This document shows positions 43,239-56,239 of a stretch of 64,000 nucleotides of DNA, one piece after another; position 1 is the first letter of the stretch; each line of letters starts with the position of its first letter. The stretch spans positions 35,716,501-35,780,500 of the forward strand of contig JAZHRO010000013.1 in NCBI GenBank assembly GCA_037157565.1, in the 5' to 3' direction. Position numbers and translations under genes: made by a program. This DNA is from Thalassia testudinum. Lineage: Eukaryota > Streptophyta > Magnoliopsida > Alismatales > Hydrocharitaceae. A model generated the notes under the pieces. It had not been told where the DNA came from. It saw only the letters and a list, made by a program, of their open reading frames with translations, and searched no databases.

Positions 43239-44860
43239 TATTGTGGGAATTTTATTTTGACAAAATTTGGCAAGAGAATCATTCTTTTGCATCCCTTAAT
43301 CCCTTCCTTATTTACCCTAAAACCTCTTGCCTCTTTTGTTCACATAAAATATCGATGATTCCTTATCTCTCTCTCCCTCAAATGGCAACATAAAATTACG
43401 ATTGTTGACTCTTTCCTTCTCTAATTCTCTCTCTCTTTCTCGTTTTCTCTTTATAGAACAGGGATGGTAGGACAACCATAATCTCATCTTCCTCCACGGG
43501 GAGGAAGCTACCCATCTCCACATCCCCTCCCCATAGGCAACCTCTCCACCATGTGCCACCACCACCGCGGGCCTTCATCATCGGGCACATCCATGACTGC
43601 GACCTTCCGCCATCGTGCTTTCACTACTGACGGAGACAACCACCACTGCGTCTCACCTCCGACGACCACCACCACATCTCGCCCCCGACAAATCCATCAC
43701 CGCGGTCGGTGGTGACAGCACCGACACTCGCAACAGCGTCTCCGACTTCGTAATCGTGTGCCTCCTCTCCGCCACTGCCAGCCATCGTCAGAACCCACAA
43801 TTGTGTGCCATATTGTTCTTTTAAGACGTCTGGGAAGGTTCCTAGACATCCAGAGACTACATCTTCCTCTTCGGCCAGCGCCCTTCGACGACCATCATGT
43901 GCCCTTACACTGGCAACACCTCCGGCCAGCACTCCCCACACACGCGGTCCCTTTGTGCAATGCCAACACCACGCACCAGGCATGCACAACACCCATGCGT
44001 AGAAGCCCCACGCCCGGCCTCCTCTCCTTTTTCTTTCTCCTTTGCCACCTGCTGCACCAACGGAAGGAACCCAAAAACCACCGGTCACCTCCCCACGCAG
44101 CCGTCACCTTCGGACAAGATCCTTCACGCCGTTGACTCTCCCGCGCTCACCTTGACTCCACAAACCCCGCTAGGCCATCAGAATTGTCAACGGTAGCCCC
44201 CACGCACCCGCGGAGGAACCCACTGCCGGTGAGTGTCTTCCCTCCGATCGGCAAGCTCCGGCCGCCTATCACCGAGGGACCACCGCCATTGTGAAGTTCT
44301 CCGTGTCCTCGACCTTCTCTTAGCTCCTCACGCCCGACCGCAGCCTCCTCTTCGTGCATGCATGAGAGGAAGGCTTCCTCTGTTTTGTGTTTGATTTAAA
44401 TTTACATTGCATGCCATTGATGAAAGATGGGATTTTTGACTTTTGGATTATCATATTGAGGTGAATTTGCAAGGATACACTTACGTTTTCTTGAATTGGC
44501 TTGACTTATGTTATGCACATCATTTAACATTGAAATTGGATTCAGATTTGCATGCAACTCAAAATTACATGACATGACACAAAACGTGTATCATCTACAT
44601 ATTTTTGGGAGCTTGATTTTTGACGTGAATTTATATAAATAGTCCTAAACTTCTCATGAAATAGAAAGTGACACTCAAAGAAGCATATTCATTAAATTGA
44701 TTTTGTGAATACTTCTGCAAACATGATGGCTCTACACATGAATTTATTGCAATCGTTCCTCCCTGTGGATACGACCTAATCCATCGTGGTTAGTTTTACT
44801 GATAATTAGTTTTGTTCGGGATTTTTCCACCACGTGATTTCACTACGACGACATATTTTT
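43239..44860 (+). repeat. LTR-like debris H
   Basis: The right end has the LTR-terminal style of Athila/Tat elements: CCTCCCTGTGGATACGACC (44757) and ACGTGATTTCACTACGACGACA (44834). A His/Pro-codon-rich, CACC-rich block (43490-44360) and AGACGTCTGG words (43825, 43848) occur inside. ORFs here on both strands are compositional. No matching partner or target duplication was found. Confidence 0.4.
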
Positions 44861-44959
44861 TTGATACCATCTGCAAGCGAAAAACGCCTGAACAGTTCGT
44901 GCTTCATCCAATGGCCGAATTTGGCCTGCACACGTGCTGCGCTTGAATTTGAGGTGAGG

Positions 44960-45020
44960 TGCAGCTCGAACCTGCGCCCCACCTCTTCACGTGAAGGCAT
45001 TACCACTGCGCTAAGGGACT
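44960..45020 (-). other. tRNA-like segment (possible SINE head)
   Basis: The minus strand contains TAGCGCAGTGG (45013-45003), a Pol III A box, and GGTTCGAGCT (44972-44963), a B box, 41 nt apart as in tRNA genes. The acceptor stem does not pair, so it is not a functional tRNA. A T-run at 44854-44861 could be the complement of a poly-A tail. A tRNA-derived SINE on the minus strand, or a tRNA-like stretch within LTR debris, are the alternatives. Confidence 0.4.
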
Positions 45021-45236
45021 GTTTGAGGCGAAGACTTGAATTGCTCCATGCGCTCTCTCGGCCGTTGGATTTCAATCTAATGGTCGAGATCATCTCTTGG
45101 CCTCACTCTTTAGAAATGAGGGGACGCAGCTAGAGAGGATCTCAGCCGTTGGATTGAAATCCAATGACCGAGATCGAACGTTCATTTGAGGAGAGAGGGA
45201 GCAGCGGTGGGCCTTTGGCTGGTTTGGGCGGTTAGG

Positions 45237-45256
45237 ATGGTGCCACGTGGCACCAT
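45237..45256. promoter_or_regulatory. Perfect 20-bp palindrome with G-box
   Basis: ATGGTGCCACGTGGCACCAT is a complete palindrome centred on CACGTG, the plant G-box bound by bZIP and bHLH factors. A related half, GATGGTGCCACGG, follows at 45283. The context is LTR-like debris. Confidence 0.6.
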
Positions 45257-46083
45257 TCTGGTTTTCCATCTTCTTTGTCGTAGATGGTGCCACGGATGTC
45301 GGATTGGATCAATTTTCATGCCGTTGGGCTTTGATCGTCGATCCAGTCCCATTCGTGTGGTCGGATTTGTCATCTGAGGCATGGACTTACACCATCTTGG
45401 TCCTTAACCTATGATCTTTCTCGGACTGCATCTGATGTTACGGAAGTTCGATCAGGGTGATCTTGGAGTCGTTAAACTCCGATCGTTGTCTTGATCAGAT
45501 CCGTACGGTTGGATCTTCAATCCGAGGCCCCGATATGATATTGCCCTATTACCTAACCACGAAAAGAGGGAATTAACCTAAACTTTATACAATCTGACCT
45601 CAATGCAAGATGATGCACATTATGCAATATTTATAATGTATGATGCAACTATATGTCTAAGAACATGTAAAAATAGATGGTTTATATGATATAAACATGT
45701 TTACATCACATGTAGAGATATCATCAAGCTCCCCCAATTGGACTACCTTCATGGGTACTCTCTCTTGAGTCCTTAGTCTTTCCCTTGGTGTCACTTGTAC
45801 CCATGGTGCAGCCTTTCGCCAACATTACAAGTTGAGATTACAGATTCCCATATGGTTGACTTCATAGGGTAGTTGGGTCCAAGATGACCTTCACAAGGTC
45901 CTAAGACAACTAATTAAGCTTTAGGATTAGTACCAACAACTCATCTTTGATCTGTCCTTGTAATTGGATGTCTGGCACCATGGTCTGGACGACCAGGACC
46001 TCATTTAGGACACTTGACAATTTGGTTAGTTGTCCCCTGGAAAGGCCTTCGGGCCAACTTTCTTGTTCAGTCTATCAGACATT
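45257..46083. other. No recognisable gene
   Basis: Mixed-composition DNA between the palindrome and the proposed LTR G; it may be interior of a decayed element. No primer site, tract or ORF was seen. Confidence 0.35.
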
Positions 46084-48684
46084 TGATAAGTCCACTTTAG
46101 TGGACCATTTTGTAGCCTAAGTTAGTAGTTCCTACGTTTTAGATTGTATTAATATATGCAAAATAAATGCATGTCCTAGGATTACATAAATAATTGTGTG
46201 AATTTCTTTTGGTTGCAGGAATAAATAGAGAAGTTGGCTCGTGGTGCCATTTTGGCCTATCCTACTTATTCTGAACCCAATTTTCACTTCAAAATCCCAA
46301 TATGACTAAGACCTATACCCACAACCTAAGCCTACTTAAGCCAACATCACCTTATCTCTCTGCATAATAATCAGACGTTCAAATTTCATACTTAAGACAT
46401 CTATAACATAGCATGGATGTCTGTTGTACCCAACTTGACCACCGCCTTCCCCCTCACAATAACTCCCATCCCTTATCCTAATGTACCGCCCACTCCACGC
46501 TGCTCCTTTCTCCAACCACAGAACAACCCATACATTTTATCTTCCCTTCGCTCTACAGCAATGGGGGGCTCTGGCCATCACCGTTCCCATTCCCCCTTGG
46601 GGAACCTCTCTTTCACCTCCACTGTGCAACCAACGTACACTGTGGAAATTGCTTACACCGTGGACCGAAGTTGCCCTTGACCTCCGCTCACCTTCAACAT
46701 ATTGGTGCACGGTGACAGCGTGCACCATTTCCATCACACCACACCACCATCCACTAACCATCGTTCTCCCCCATCATCTTCCTCTTCCAACACCTCCACA
46801 ACCCCTGTTTTCCCCTCGAAAGGAACCTAAACAACACCACCTTCGTCGTTGCCTTCCCGCTGGCCGTTCTTCTCTTCACCAACACCACCATCGACTCCTG
46901 CTTAGAAACAGCAGTGGCAGCACACTAGACCGCGCGTGCTACCCCCTCACCATGCGGCCACGCCCTCAACGTGCAACCAATCACACGTGCGCACAATAGA
47001 CCTTGCGCGTCCTTCCTGCTCAGCCACGGCAGTGGAACCACACCAGATCGCGACCTCCTCGCGCGCAGCCTGCACTGCCACGCTCGCGCATAGACACGAC
47101 CTCGCATGCAACCATTCACGCGCGGACATAAGCCCTTGCATGCACTCTTTCACGCGCGTGCACGCTCGCGTGCCACTGAAGGTTCTTCTTCTTCTTCTTC
47201 TTCTCTTGTTGAAGCACCTCAGACCTTCTTCACCACCTTCATCCGCCGCCTTATCGAAGAAATTGATAAAGGGCTTTGCTTCCCCTTCACTCCACGAAGC
47301 TTCACATGAAGCGTCGGCCTCCGACGTCCTCTCCTTTGCTTCAACCGACCCCCCCGTCATCTTCTTCCTCCTCGAGCTCGGTAGATCACCTTGCTCTCCC
47401 ATTCACTAAATTAGTTTAGGGCTTTAGTTTATCTAGCATCTAATTGCATTTCTGGAGCATCCTAGATCCATCCGTCCACGCCTCCTCCCTCGCCAAGACC
47501 TCCACCATTAACGGTGGAGGAGCTCCTTCGCCAAGCTCCTTCAACCACCTTCGTGATCGATTACCATAAGGTTCTTCGGTGTAGCATGCCGGAGCTTTTA
47601 GGCATCTAATCGAGGTCTTTCGACCCATGTTTTGACGTGTAGGTAGACATCGGAGTTCCCACCAGAACCCATCACCTTCTCCATCGCCGATGTCCTCATT
47701 CGTCGAGGTCATCACCACGAAACGTCGATCAAACTCCCTCATCACCTTGGTGAGCAATAGGGCTCTTCCCCAAGTCCTTCACCAACCCCATCCACCGCGC
47801 GGATTCCATCTTCGGTGACCATCGCCGGAGAAGAAGAAGAGAGGAGGTCTGCTTGAAAAAAAATCCACAAGGACCATTTCGTAAGGCTGCAGGGACCTTT
47901 TTGCGACAATACAAGGGTAGCTTTGTGAATCTTCTTAGATTTGGTTCAAAACTTATTTTTAAGTGGCTTTTAATGCTATATTTTGCCAAACATTTTTGTT
48001 GATGCTCATTTATGCCAAAATAGAGAAATACGTGATGATTATTTATTTAATAATTTTTATTTGAGCATTGATCATAATATTTGTCATATTTGATTTCATA
48101 TAAATTACATAATAGAATGCGATTATGAACTTGTTTTATTTTTAAGGTTGAAGTTTGTTGGTGCGGGGTTAAACCCAACCAGTTTGATTATGTTTTATTA
48201 CTCGAATATAGAAAATCTCCGAAATCAAACTCAGGGAGCAAAACTTGATTCTAGAAGCGTAGAAAATCACAATTTACGATAGATATTGTTTTACAAAAGA
48301 AAGACTAAAGAAGGGAAAAAAATGTCTTCTTTTCTTCTCTCTTTTCTTCTTTTGTCTTCCTTTCTCTCTCTTTTCAGATGTCTGACTCCAAGGGTCAGAC
48401 GCCATAAATGTCACTTGCTACAGTAGTGCTCCTTCTCTTTTCAGCTACTGCTGCTGCTGGTTCTTCTCTCTGCTGCACTCTGCCTTCTCTTTCTTCTTCT
48501 TCTTTCTTGGCCTCTCTCTGCTCTAGCTTCCTCTTCTGCTGCAGATCCTCCTTGGCTTCTTCTTCTTTCTTTTCTTCAGCCGCGTCTCTTCTTCTTCTCT
48601 TCTCTTCCTTTTCTTCTTCTCTCTGCTGCACTCCCTCCACCTCCTCCTTCTTCTTCTGCTTTCCTGCACAGTTCACGGTTAGGC

Positions 48685-48992
48685 AAAAACCTACCCCTAC
48701 CTTCCCCACGCCTCTCTCTCTCTATTTCACTCCAGGGTTCACTCTCCCAGAGCCTTAATCGGGTATGCGGGTCGGGTGACGTGCCCGGGACCAGGCGCAC
48801 CAGCGTGGGTGGTGCGCGAGGTGTGCACAGATAGGTTAGTCGGATCTGGGTGCCAGGTCTACGGGGGAGTGTTGCGGACAAGGAGTGGCGGGGGGGCGAG
48901 GGACCTCACCCCTGTGTGTCTTGAGGCAAATAGCCCAATTCACAAAATCAATTTAAACGTATGCGTCCGCTCGAAAACTTTTGAGGTGGGAC
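48685..48992 (-). ncRNA. USE/TATA module and candidate transcript, E 3' LTR
   Basis: Minus strand: GTCCCACCTCA (48992-48982), 24 nt, TTTAAATT, GCCTCA start at 48927 (54 nt after the USE-like word), TTTTT at 48689-48685 (243 nt). It is one USE position worse than the other E copy. Confidence 0.42.
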
Positions 48993-49965
48993 TAAAGTCC
49001 CACCCACTTCTGCCTGTGCGCCCGCAGCTGATGGCGCAAGCGATTGCAGCTGTAGCTGAGGCCCCTGACGCTAATTGAAGGCCTGGTTGATTTCGTGAGG
49101 GGATTTCGCACCTTCTGGACCTGGAGGCCTGGGTTGCTGGGACCTGCGCGAAGCTTCAAGCAAGCTTCAAGCTTCTGATCTAATGGTGGACGACGTCGTG
49201 ACCTTGAAATCACAAATACGGCCTTACGGCTCTGTCAGATCCTTCAGCAGGCTTCGCCTGAGCACGGTGAAGGTAGCTTGAGGGTCAGCGTGGCGTGAAG
49301 ACGCCTATGTGAGCGAGCCTAGGGCTTACTATGGCCGTGGAGTTGGGTGTGTTCGGTGGGCGAGTATGGAGGTGTTGGTGGTCAGTGGAGGGGTGGATAA
49401 TGATCAGTGGGTGGAGGCGGAGGTTCTAAGGTAGGTGACGAGGCGTACGGAGGAGTGGAGTGATGGTTTCACCTCGCCGGTGGTTTGCCGGAGGTGGAGA
49501 AGGTGGCGGTGGACAGTGGTGTAGAGGGGTCGAAAGTGTAAAATTAGAGAGGGGAAATGAAGAGGAGAGAGAGAATAAAAGTTATCACATACTTAACAGA
49601 CGAAAGGAGGGAGGAGGCGGCGGGCGGCTGTGCTGCCGTCACCAGAGATGAAAGCATCTAGGGGAAGAGTCGGCGATGAGGAAGAGGGGCTGAAGGGCAC
49701 CTGCTGGTATGACGAGGCGCGGCGGAAGATGGCGGGAGTAACCCTACCACTGGTATGGTGGCAGGGCAACGAGAGAGGAGGAGGGTCACCGGAGCCTACA
49801 AGCGAATGGCCGGAGGAGGAAGAGATGAAATTTGAGGGTTTTCTTCGGCCAAAATATGCTTGAAGGAAGCGGCAGCGGTTGCCGTTCCTTAAATAGGTGC
49901 TGGTAGAGAGAGATTCGCATGGAGGAGATGGGGATACCTCGCTGGAGGTATGGCTGGAAAAAGAC

Positions 49966-49999
49966 CCATATCTCTCGAGCGTTCGCATGAGAGGAATGG
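49966..49999 (-). promoter_or_regulatory. U3 hairpin, E 3' LTR (decayed)
   Basis: CCATATCTCTCGAGCG, TT, then CGCATGAGAGGAATGG: several mismatches relative to A and C, as expected for an older, inactive copy. Confidence 0.5.
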
Positions 50000-50823
50000 T
50001 GGCCGACAGGGCATGGGAGCCGGCCCATGCTGCAGGGGACAATGCAAGGAGTCTCCCTTTCAAATCTTAGGCCAACTCCCCAGGTCTGCGCGGCGCCATC
50101 CTCCGCGCAAAGTCGCCGGAGGTATGGCCTGCGCAGGGGGGTGGCAGAGGGACCTATTTGAAGAAAATGACGGGAAAGCTAGGGGGGCATCTGCAAGAGT
50201 CCAAAAAGCTAAGGGTCAAAAGGTAATTGTTGAGGATCATGTTGTAAAATGGGTCAAGGTGACCTTTCCTTAGGTCCAAATTTTGGTATAAACTTAATTT
50301 GGACCTAAGGAATTCAATGGTGAGGTTGGATTTTAAGTTTGACCAAGTTTAATCGGATATTTTGCACAAAAACCTAAATTAGGTCAAAAAATTGGGTATG
50401 GTTCTCAAAATAGGTCAAGATAGGTTCCAATAGCCAAATTTAAGGTTCTAAACCCTAGGAGATATTTTTTCATGAATTTTATAGGGTTTAATTAATTTTT
50501 ATCTTTCCTGGAACTTCGTGAATTAAAGTGGATTTATTTTAGGGTTATAGAATGTCATTTAATTCCCAGATTTTGTCATAACCCTTTCCTAATCGAACCA
50601 TCCCACTTTTTCTCTTATTAAGCCCATTTGACCTGTGTCTAGACCCTTAGAAATCCCGTTCATGCACTGCAATGATAAAATTGCAGTTTTACCCCTTGTG
50701 TATTATTTTATTCTCAGATTTGCAATTCCTTGATTTAGGCTTTCCTTTAGGTTTTGTAGGAGTTTTTGTACAATTAATTTGGTCAAAATGTGCTAGTTAG
50801 GGTTCATGATGAGATTCTTATCA

Positions 50824-50842
50824 TACCCTCATGCCTAGCTTT
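50824..50842 (-). other. Polypurine tract of E
   Basis: The minus strand reads GCTAGGCATGAGGGTA immediately before the 3' LTR, equivalent to GGCATGGGGGTA in C. Confidence 0.75.
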
Positions 50843-52379
50843 TGCTAGTCCCTTAGCAAAATTTAAGATTTTAACCTCTATTCTAGACCATGAATTCCTT
50901 TCATCAAATTTGATAAGTGTTTTTTCTTCTCTTGTCTCCTTGATTAGGTCAGAATGCCAACTATGGGCCTAAAAGGTACTCTAGTACCAACCAAGATCCA
51001 GATCTGTCTAGCTTTAACCTCAGTCTTTAGCAAAGGTTTTTAAGGCCCTCAGAAACTATCCTAAAGTTTATTGGACTCCGTGGTTAAAGCACTCGTGCTT
51101 GAGACATTTTTAGCCTTGGTTCAGTTTGCAATGCATTTTGTAAGAGAGAGACAAAAGGTTTATTTGTTTGGGGAGTTTTCTCTCTCTTTTCTTTTTAATT
51201 CTAGCTTAGGATTGGTTTCACAACATGGTCTGTATCGGATTCCTCGTCCCCATCATCAATCCTCAAGGGTCCCTGGCGATCGATGCTTCGAGATAGCACC
51301 GCCCATGGTAACCCCCAGAACCCTGGCTTTTGAGATTTCGAGATATTCCCGTCCATGGTGTTCCGTGGCGGAATTCAGACCCTGACAATTGACATTTCGT
51401 GATAATGCCATCCATGGAATCTGAACCATCAGAGTGCTTACATGCCCCCAGTAGGATACATAAATATCCTAGGAGATAAGCACTGATGAGATGATATGTT
51501 ACGCATCTTCGAGGGGAATTTCCTACCTCTCCATGCTGAGAACTCATCCAAATTAACTTGTGTTGATCGGCCGCTCCTAATCTAGGTGACATTTTCAGAA
51601 TATTTGAAATGCTTCTGCGTGATTTTGATATTTATGCTTACTGAACCAGATTGTGTGTGTGAATTTGGGTGCTTAGGTTATTGAGTCCCGTAAACCGAAG
51701 GTCAGTTAACGAGGCCGAATACTCCCTAAGCCTTAGATCTAATACTTAAGCTTTTCATTTTCCTCAACCTCTTGAGAAATATCTAGATCTTAACGGGTAC
51801 TAAGAGTCTAGCCAAGAATGCCTAAGGTTTGCGTTCTTACTAATCTTGTTGTGCACTTTTGCCTTACTTTTCCTTAATGTGGTTTAGAACTCTAGTTAAT
51901 TCCTTAATTTCTTGCTAATGACTATCCCTTTTCTTTTTCATTTTGTGCTCCTTTTTAATATTCTGCTCTTTTCCTCCTTTTGTAAAGCTCACCAAAAAGT
52001 GCTTCCTCCTCCCTTTTTTTTTTGTTCTTTTTCAAAATTTTTTTATTTTTTTGGTGTTTTTGACATATGTGAATTTTTTTTTTGAAACCTTTTCTTGTTA
52101 TGAATTTTTTATTGTACTTTCATATCCTCTCCCATGCCGAAGGTTTGCAATGTCCTCATTGTACATTAGGTGGATTTTTATTTGGCTTGGTTCATGCATT
52201 AGGATAGATATTAGGTGAGTGGATGGGTCGAGGTGACTGTTGCGGACGATTTCTAATCTCAGATACAAGTACCTGAGGTGAAGTCGGTTGTCCTAAGGAA
52301 TGAACCTAAAGTGCAAAGAAATGTCGAAAAAAGGTTTCGATTTTTTAAAAAGAATGACGGGTTGCCTCCCGTTAAGTGC
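50843..52379 (-). other. 3' untranslated region of E
   Basis: Collinear with 6962-8490 of C in reverse complement, including the triple CCATGG/ATCTCGAA array (about 51270-51420) and the GCAATGTCCTCATTGTA block (52146-52162). The 51943-52218 ORF is a T-rich artefact. Confidence 0.75.
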
Positions 52380-54456
52380 TAAATTCGACGCCTTCAGCTA
52401 AGAGGGAAATGGGATGGAGAGGGAATGGTCAAATCAGCAGAGTTCTATATAACAAGCACCTTGATCAAGAGCCTGGTTGGTCCAACCAGGTGCTTGTTCA
52501 GATCAGTAGGCTGATGATGCAGCCTAAACCCAATCAATTTGGTGGGTTGATGAGTGTAGATCAAGAGATGTGGGACCCACCATATACTATGAAGCTTGGA
52601 CGGATGTGGATGTGTAAATGCAGGGTTTGGCTGAGTCGAATCAGCCAGGTCAGAGTAGGGATCCATAAAATAATAAGTGAATGTTGTGGAAACCCTACAG
52701 GGATGATCAAAGTCCGAAACCCAATATAGATGTGGAATTGATTTGTCTACAATCGGCTCAGTGGGAGGTGATCCTGAATAGAAATTGAGTCCAGTTGCGG
52801 GTCAGGGTTGAGAATAGATTTTGATCAGTTCTGTATGTGTGGAAGAGGTGGCTTCAATGAGAATAGTGTATGAGGGCTCTTCTAGAAATGAATGAGAGTC
52901 CTCTGGATAGTTATCAAATGCAAATGCCTGAAGAATGTCTATAGGATGACGGAAATCTGAATCGAGAAAAGATTCGAATTCTGGGCTACAATCACTCTCA
53001 GCATTTTCTGTTTTTGGTTCCTGGGGATCGAAAAGAAGTGATTCTATGTTATTGGAACCTGAACTCAAATTAGTGATCTTGGGACCTGGGACTTTAGAGT
53101 TGGAGTCAGAGCATGAATTATGTGAGATGAGGTCGTAGATGGGCTTGGTGTATTCAGGAAGTAGAGTCTCCGAAATCATAATCAGATTTGAAATTATCGG
53201 AGAGTTTGCGAAAATTAAGTTTTGAATGAGATTCAAGATCATAAGTTCCACCACAGAATAAATCACATGATGTGGATTTAGGAGCCTGACTGGGGTCTGG
53301 CCTATATGTCAAGTTTGGGCTTAAAAAGGTGTTCTTTCTAGGCTCAAGTTCCAAGCTATTAGGACAGACCCGATTGAAACTCCACTCGTCCAACTCCTCG
53401 ATTTCTGTATCGTAAATTGTCATGTCTTCCCAAAAATTGATCTGATTTCCTGCGGAGGTTGGAGATGGACATTCATCAAATAAAGGCCCAGAATCATACT
53501 CTTTATTGAAAATCTAATTCTCATCATAGAGGGCCTCGTAATCTTCCCAATAAGTTTCAGATCTAGATTCTAAGCTTAGGATGTGGGTGGAACTACTAGA
53601 ATCTAAATCCGAATAACCTTTGAGAGTCACCTTATCAGAATAAGGGGTGGGATTTACACCCTCAAGAGGTTCAGTTCTAATCTCATTATTGCAGGAGTCT
53701 TGGAATTCTAAGTTTGGTGATTCATGGTCTAGGGTTGGCTCAACATTATGTTCTCCTGCAATTTCCCAACCTAATTCAATATTAGGCATGTTGTCTTCTA
53801 TCTGGGTTGGGAATTCACAACCACTCTATGCCTCAATCCCGAGATCTGGGAAATCGGCTTGATCGTTAATACTGTTCCAAGATGGTTCATCCTCTGTTTG
53901 TGGTATATACGGGTATTTCTGGTCGATAGTTTGTTTCAATAATCTTATCATCTCCACCCATTTTTCAAAAGCATCATGGTGTTGCTCCCAAAGTGCAGGA
54001 TTTGTCATGCATTGAAGGTATTCATATTTGTGTAATTTTTCTATCTCTATGTATCCTGTTATGAGCATGTCTCGGGTTAATCCTTTTGTGGCTTCTGTCA
54101 ACAGAATTTGGGCACAACCTGAATGTTTTCTATTGGTGTTGAGGGTTTATATTTATTTTCATAGAACTCAAGGGCATCCTCAATCATCCTTTCTCTCATG
54201 GATCTTTGTGATTCAGGTTTCTTGAAGGGTAATCCTAAGTAACTAGGCTGCATATTTGGATTAGGTGGTAGAATCAAGATGTAAAATCAGAATTTGGATG
54301 TAGAATCAAGTTGTCCCATGATGGAAGAAGAAGGGGAACTTGGTTCAGAATTAGAGGGAAAGATCTATGTTGTGGACTTGCTGCACAAACAAGGACACCG
54401 AGGCTTGGCCTCTGGGAGAGTGGATTTCTAGAGGAGGTTTCAAGGATCTCGAACAT
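52380..54456 (-). pseudogene. Decayed homologue of the acidic ORF of C
   Basis: Frames at 54456-54274 (leader), 54101-53826, 53789-53514, 53423-53154, 53266-52802 and 52666-52445 align in order with the C protein. Shared blocks include QKYPYIP, EDEPSWNSI, FPDLGIEA, CNNEIRTEP, THILSLE, SETYWEDYEA, LLFDPQEPKTENA, HSIWWVPHL and LNKHLVGPTRLL. Stops and frameshifts separate them. The similarity is spread over the whole length, which argues that the ORF was a real protein in the ancestor. Confidence 0.8.
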
Positions 54457-55382
54457 GCACTGATGGACTGGATGAGGTTAGAAGGTGTTGGACCCAATCA
54501 AGACACCCAAAATATGTTGGGTGACTATAGAGGTTTGGGGCAGATGATACCCCTTGATCAGAAGGTCGTCCACCTGAGACTTACCTAGGCAGCCAGAGAG
54601 GGTGAGTCTCGCGAAGACCCCTACACAGTAGAGCGCCCCCACGGGTTACAGGGTTTCCCCCACCTGACCTCTCTTGTCACTGAGATTCCAAGTAGACCAG
54701 AATGGGGACCTTGACCTCTTAAGTCGACCACTTTTAATTAAGATGAAGGTGCTTAGGGTTTCACTTGAACTTTAAGCCTTTTGTTGTGCAAAAGTGACCT
54801 AATTTGAAGGTTGGTTAATCCAAGGGATCAACTTCACCTATTAGTTCCTGTGAGTGCTTATTAGGTCCTTTCTTTTATGGTTCAAGTGAGTTAAGAGCTG
54901 GATTGCTTAGGGTTGCTCTTAATAGGTCTTTTCAAGCAATGGTTTAGGCACACCTCTTTTTGGAATTTTCAGTTCTTGATTAGAAGATGTGTCTCTAAAA
55001 CCCTAACTTAGAATCTTAGGTTGGCTCTAATTGGTCCAATTAGTTGCCTCAGAATTGGGTAACTAGTGCTCAAGCAAGAAGGTTTTAGGCCTAGTTACCT
55101 TAAGTGGATATGCAGATAAAATGTGTTGAAATTTAAAAGCAGGCAACTCTGTGATTTACTATGTATAGAAGACAAGTAGCCCTAGATTGATTTTTTTTCT
55201 TTTCTCCTCTTTAGAATGTGGAGGTTTAAGAGGGAGAGGATTTAGGGTTACCTGTCCTCTAGTGTGTTTGTTGTGCGGCGGCTTTGTTCCTTCTTGCCTT
55301 CCTGTGCCTGCACAACAGAAGAGAGATTAAGTCAGTATTCAATCAGAAATTGTGATTTAGTAGCTTCTAGAATGCTTGTTGC
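54457..55382 (-). other. Leader of E
   Basis: Strongly similar to the leader of A (14848-15768) and to that of C. It includes the GGGTGTCTTGATTGGGTCC stretch also seen there. Non-coding. Confidence 0.65.
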
Positions 55383-55400
55383 TCCCCGGCAACAGCGCCA
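55383..55400 (-). other. Primer-binding site of E, tRNA-Asp type
   Basis: The minus strand reads TGGCGCTGTTGCCGGGGA, one transition from the perfect complement, 5 nt from the LTR end at 55406. Confidence 0.88.
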
Positions 55401-55932
55401 AAAACTGGTGCGGGGTTAAACCCGACCAGTTTGATTATGTTTTATTACTCGAATATAGAAAATCTCCGAGGTCGAACTCAGGGAGCAAAACTTGATTCTA
55501 GAAGCGTAGAAAATCACAATTTACAATAGATACTGTTTTACAAAAGAAATACTAAAGAAAGGAAAAAAAATGTCTTCTTTTCTTCTCTCTTTTCTTCTTT
55601 TGTCTTCCTTTCTCTCTCTTTTCAGATGTCAGACTCCAAGGGTCAGACGCCATAAATATCACTTGCTACAGAAGTGCTCCTTCTCTTTTCAGCTACTGCT
55701 GCTGCTGGTTCTTCTTCTCTCTGCTGCACTCTGCCTTCTCTTTCTTCTTCTTCCTTGGCTTCTCTCTACTCCAGCTTCCTCTTCTGCTGCAGATCCTCCT
55801 TGGCTTCTTCTTCTTTCTTTTCTTCAGCCGCGTCTCTTCTTCTTCTCATCTCTTCCTTTTCTTCTTCTTTTCTCTGCTACACTTCCTCCTCCTCCTTCTT
55901 CTTCTACTTTCCTACACAGTGCACGGTTAGGC

Positions 55933-56239
55933 AAAAACCTGCCCCTACCCTCCCCGCATCCCTCTCTCTCTATTTCACTCCAGGGTTCGCTCTCCCAAAG
56001 CCTTAATCAGGTATGCGGGTCGGGTGACGTGCTCGGGACCAGGCGCACCGGCGTGGGTGGTGCACGAGGTGCGCACAGATAGGTTAGTCGGATCCGGGTG
56101 CCAAGTCCACGGGGGAGTGTCGCAGACGAGGCATGGCGGGGGGCAAGGGACCTCACTCCTGTGTGTTTTGAGGCAAATAGCCCAATTCACAAAATCAATT
56201 TAAACGTATGCGCCTGCTTGAAAACTTCCGAGGTGGGAC
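55933..56239 (-). ncRNA. USE/TATA module and candidate transcript, E 5' LTR
   Basis: Minus strand: GTCCCACCTCG (56239-56229), 24 nt, TTTAAATT (56204-56197), GCCTCA at 56174 (54 nt after the USE-like word), TTTTT at 55937-55933 (242 nt). Stem 56043-56049/56059-56065 with a 9-nt loop. The palindrome GGTGGGACTAAAGTCCCACC is perfect at 56232-56251 apart from its central bases. Confidence 0.45.

Larger units (their letters stand above)
48159..50823 (-). repeat. 3' LTR of E
   Basis: 2665 bp, ending on the minus strand in CCCCGCACCA and starting TGATAAGAATCTCATCA (one arm mismatch). It contains the U3 hairpin 49966-49999, TATTTAAGG (49895-49887), the USE/TATA module and a CT-rich tract (48480-48680). 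Confidence 0.92.

Noticed and set aside
46481..47409. His/Pro/Thr-rich ORFs of 150-170 codons
   Set aside because: CACC/CTTCTT-rich LTR-like sequence with comparable ORFs on the opposite strand; no motif.
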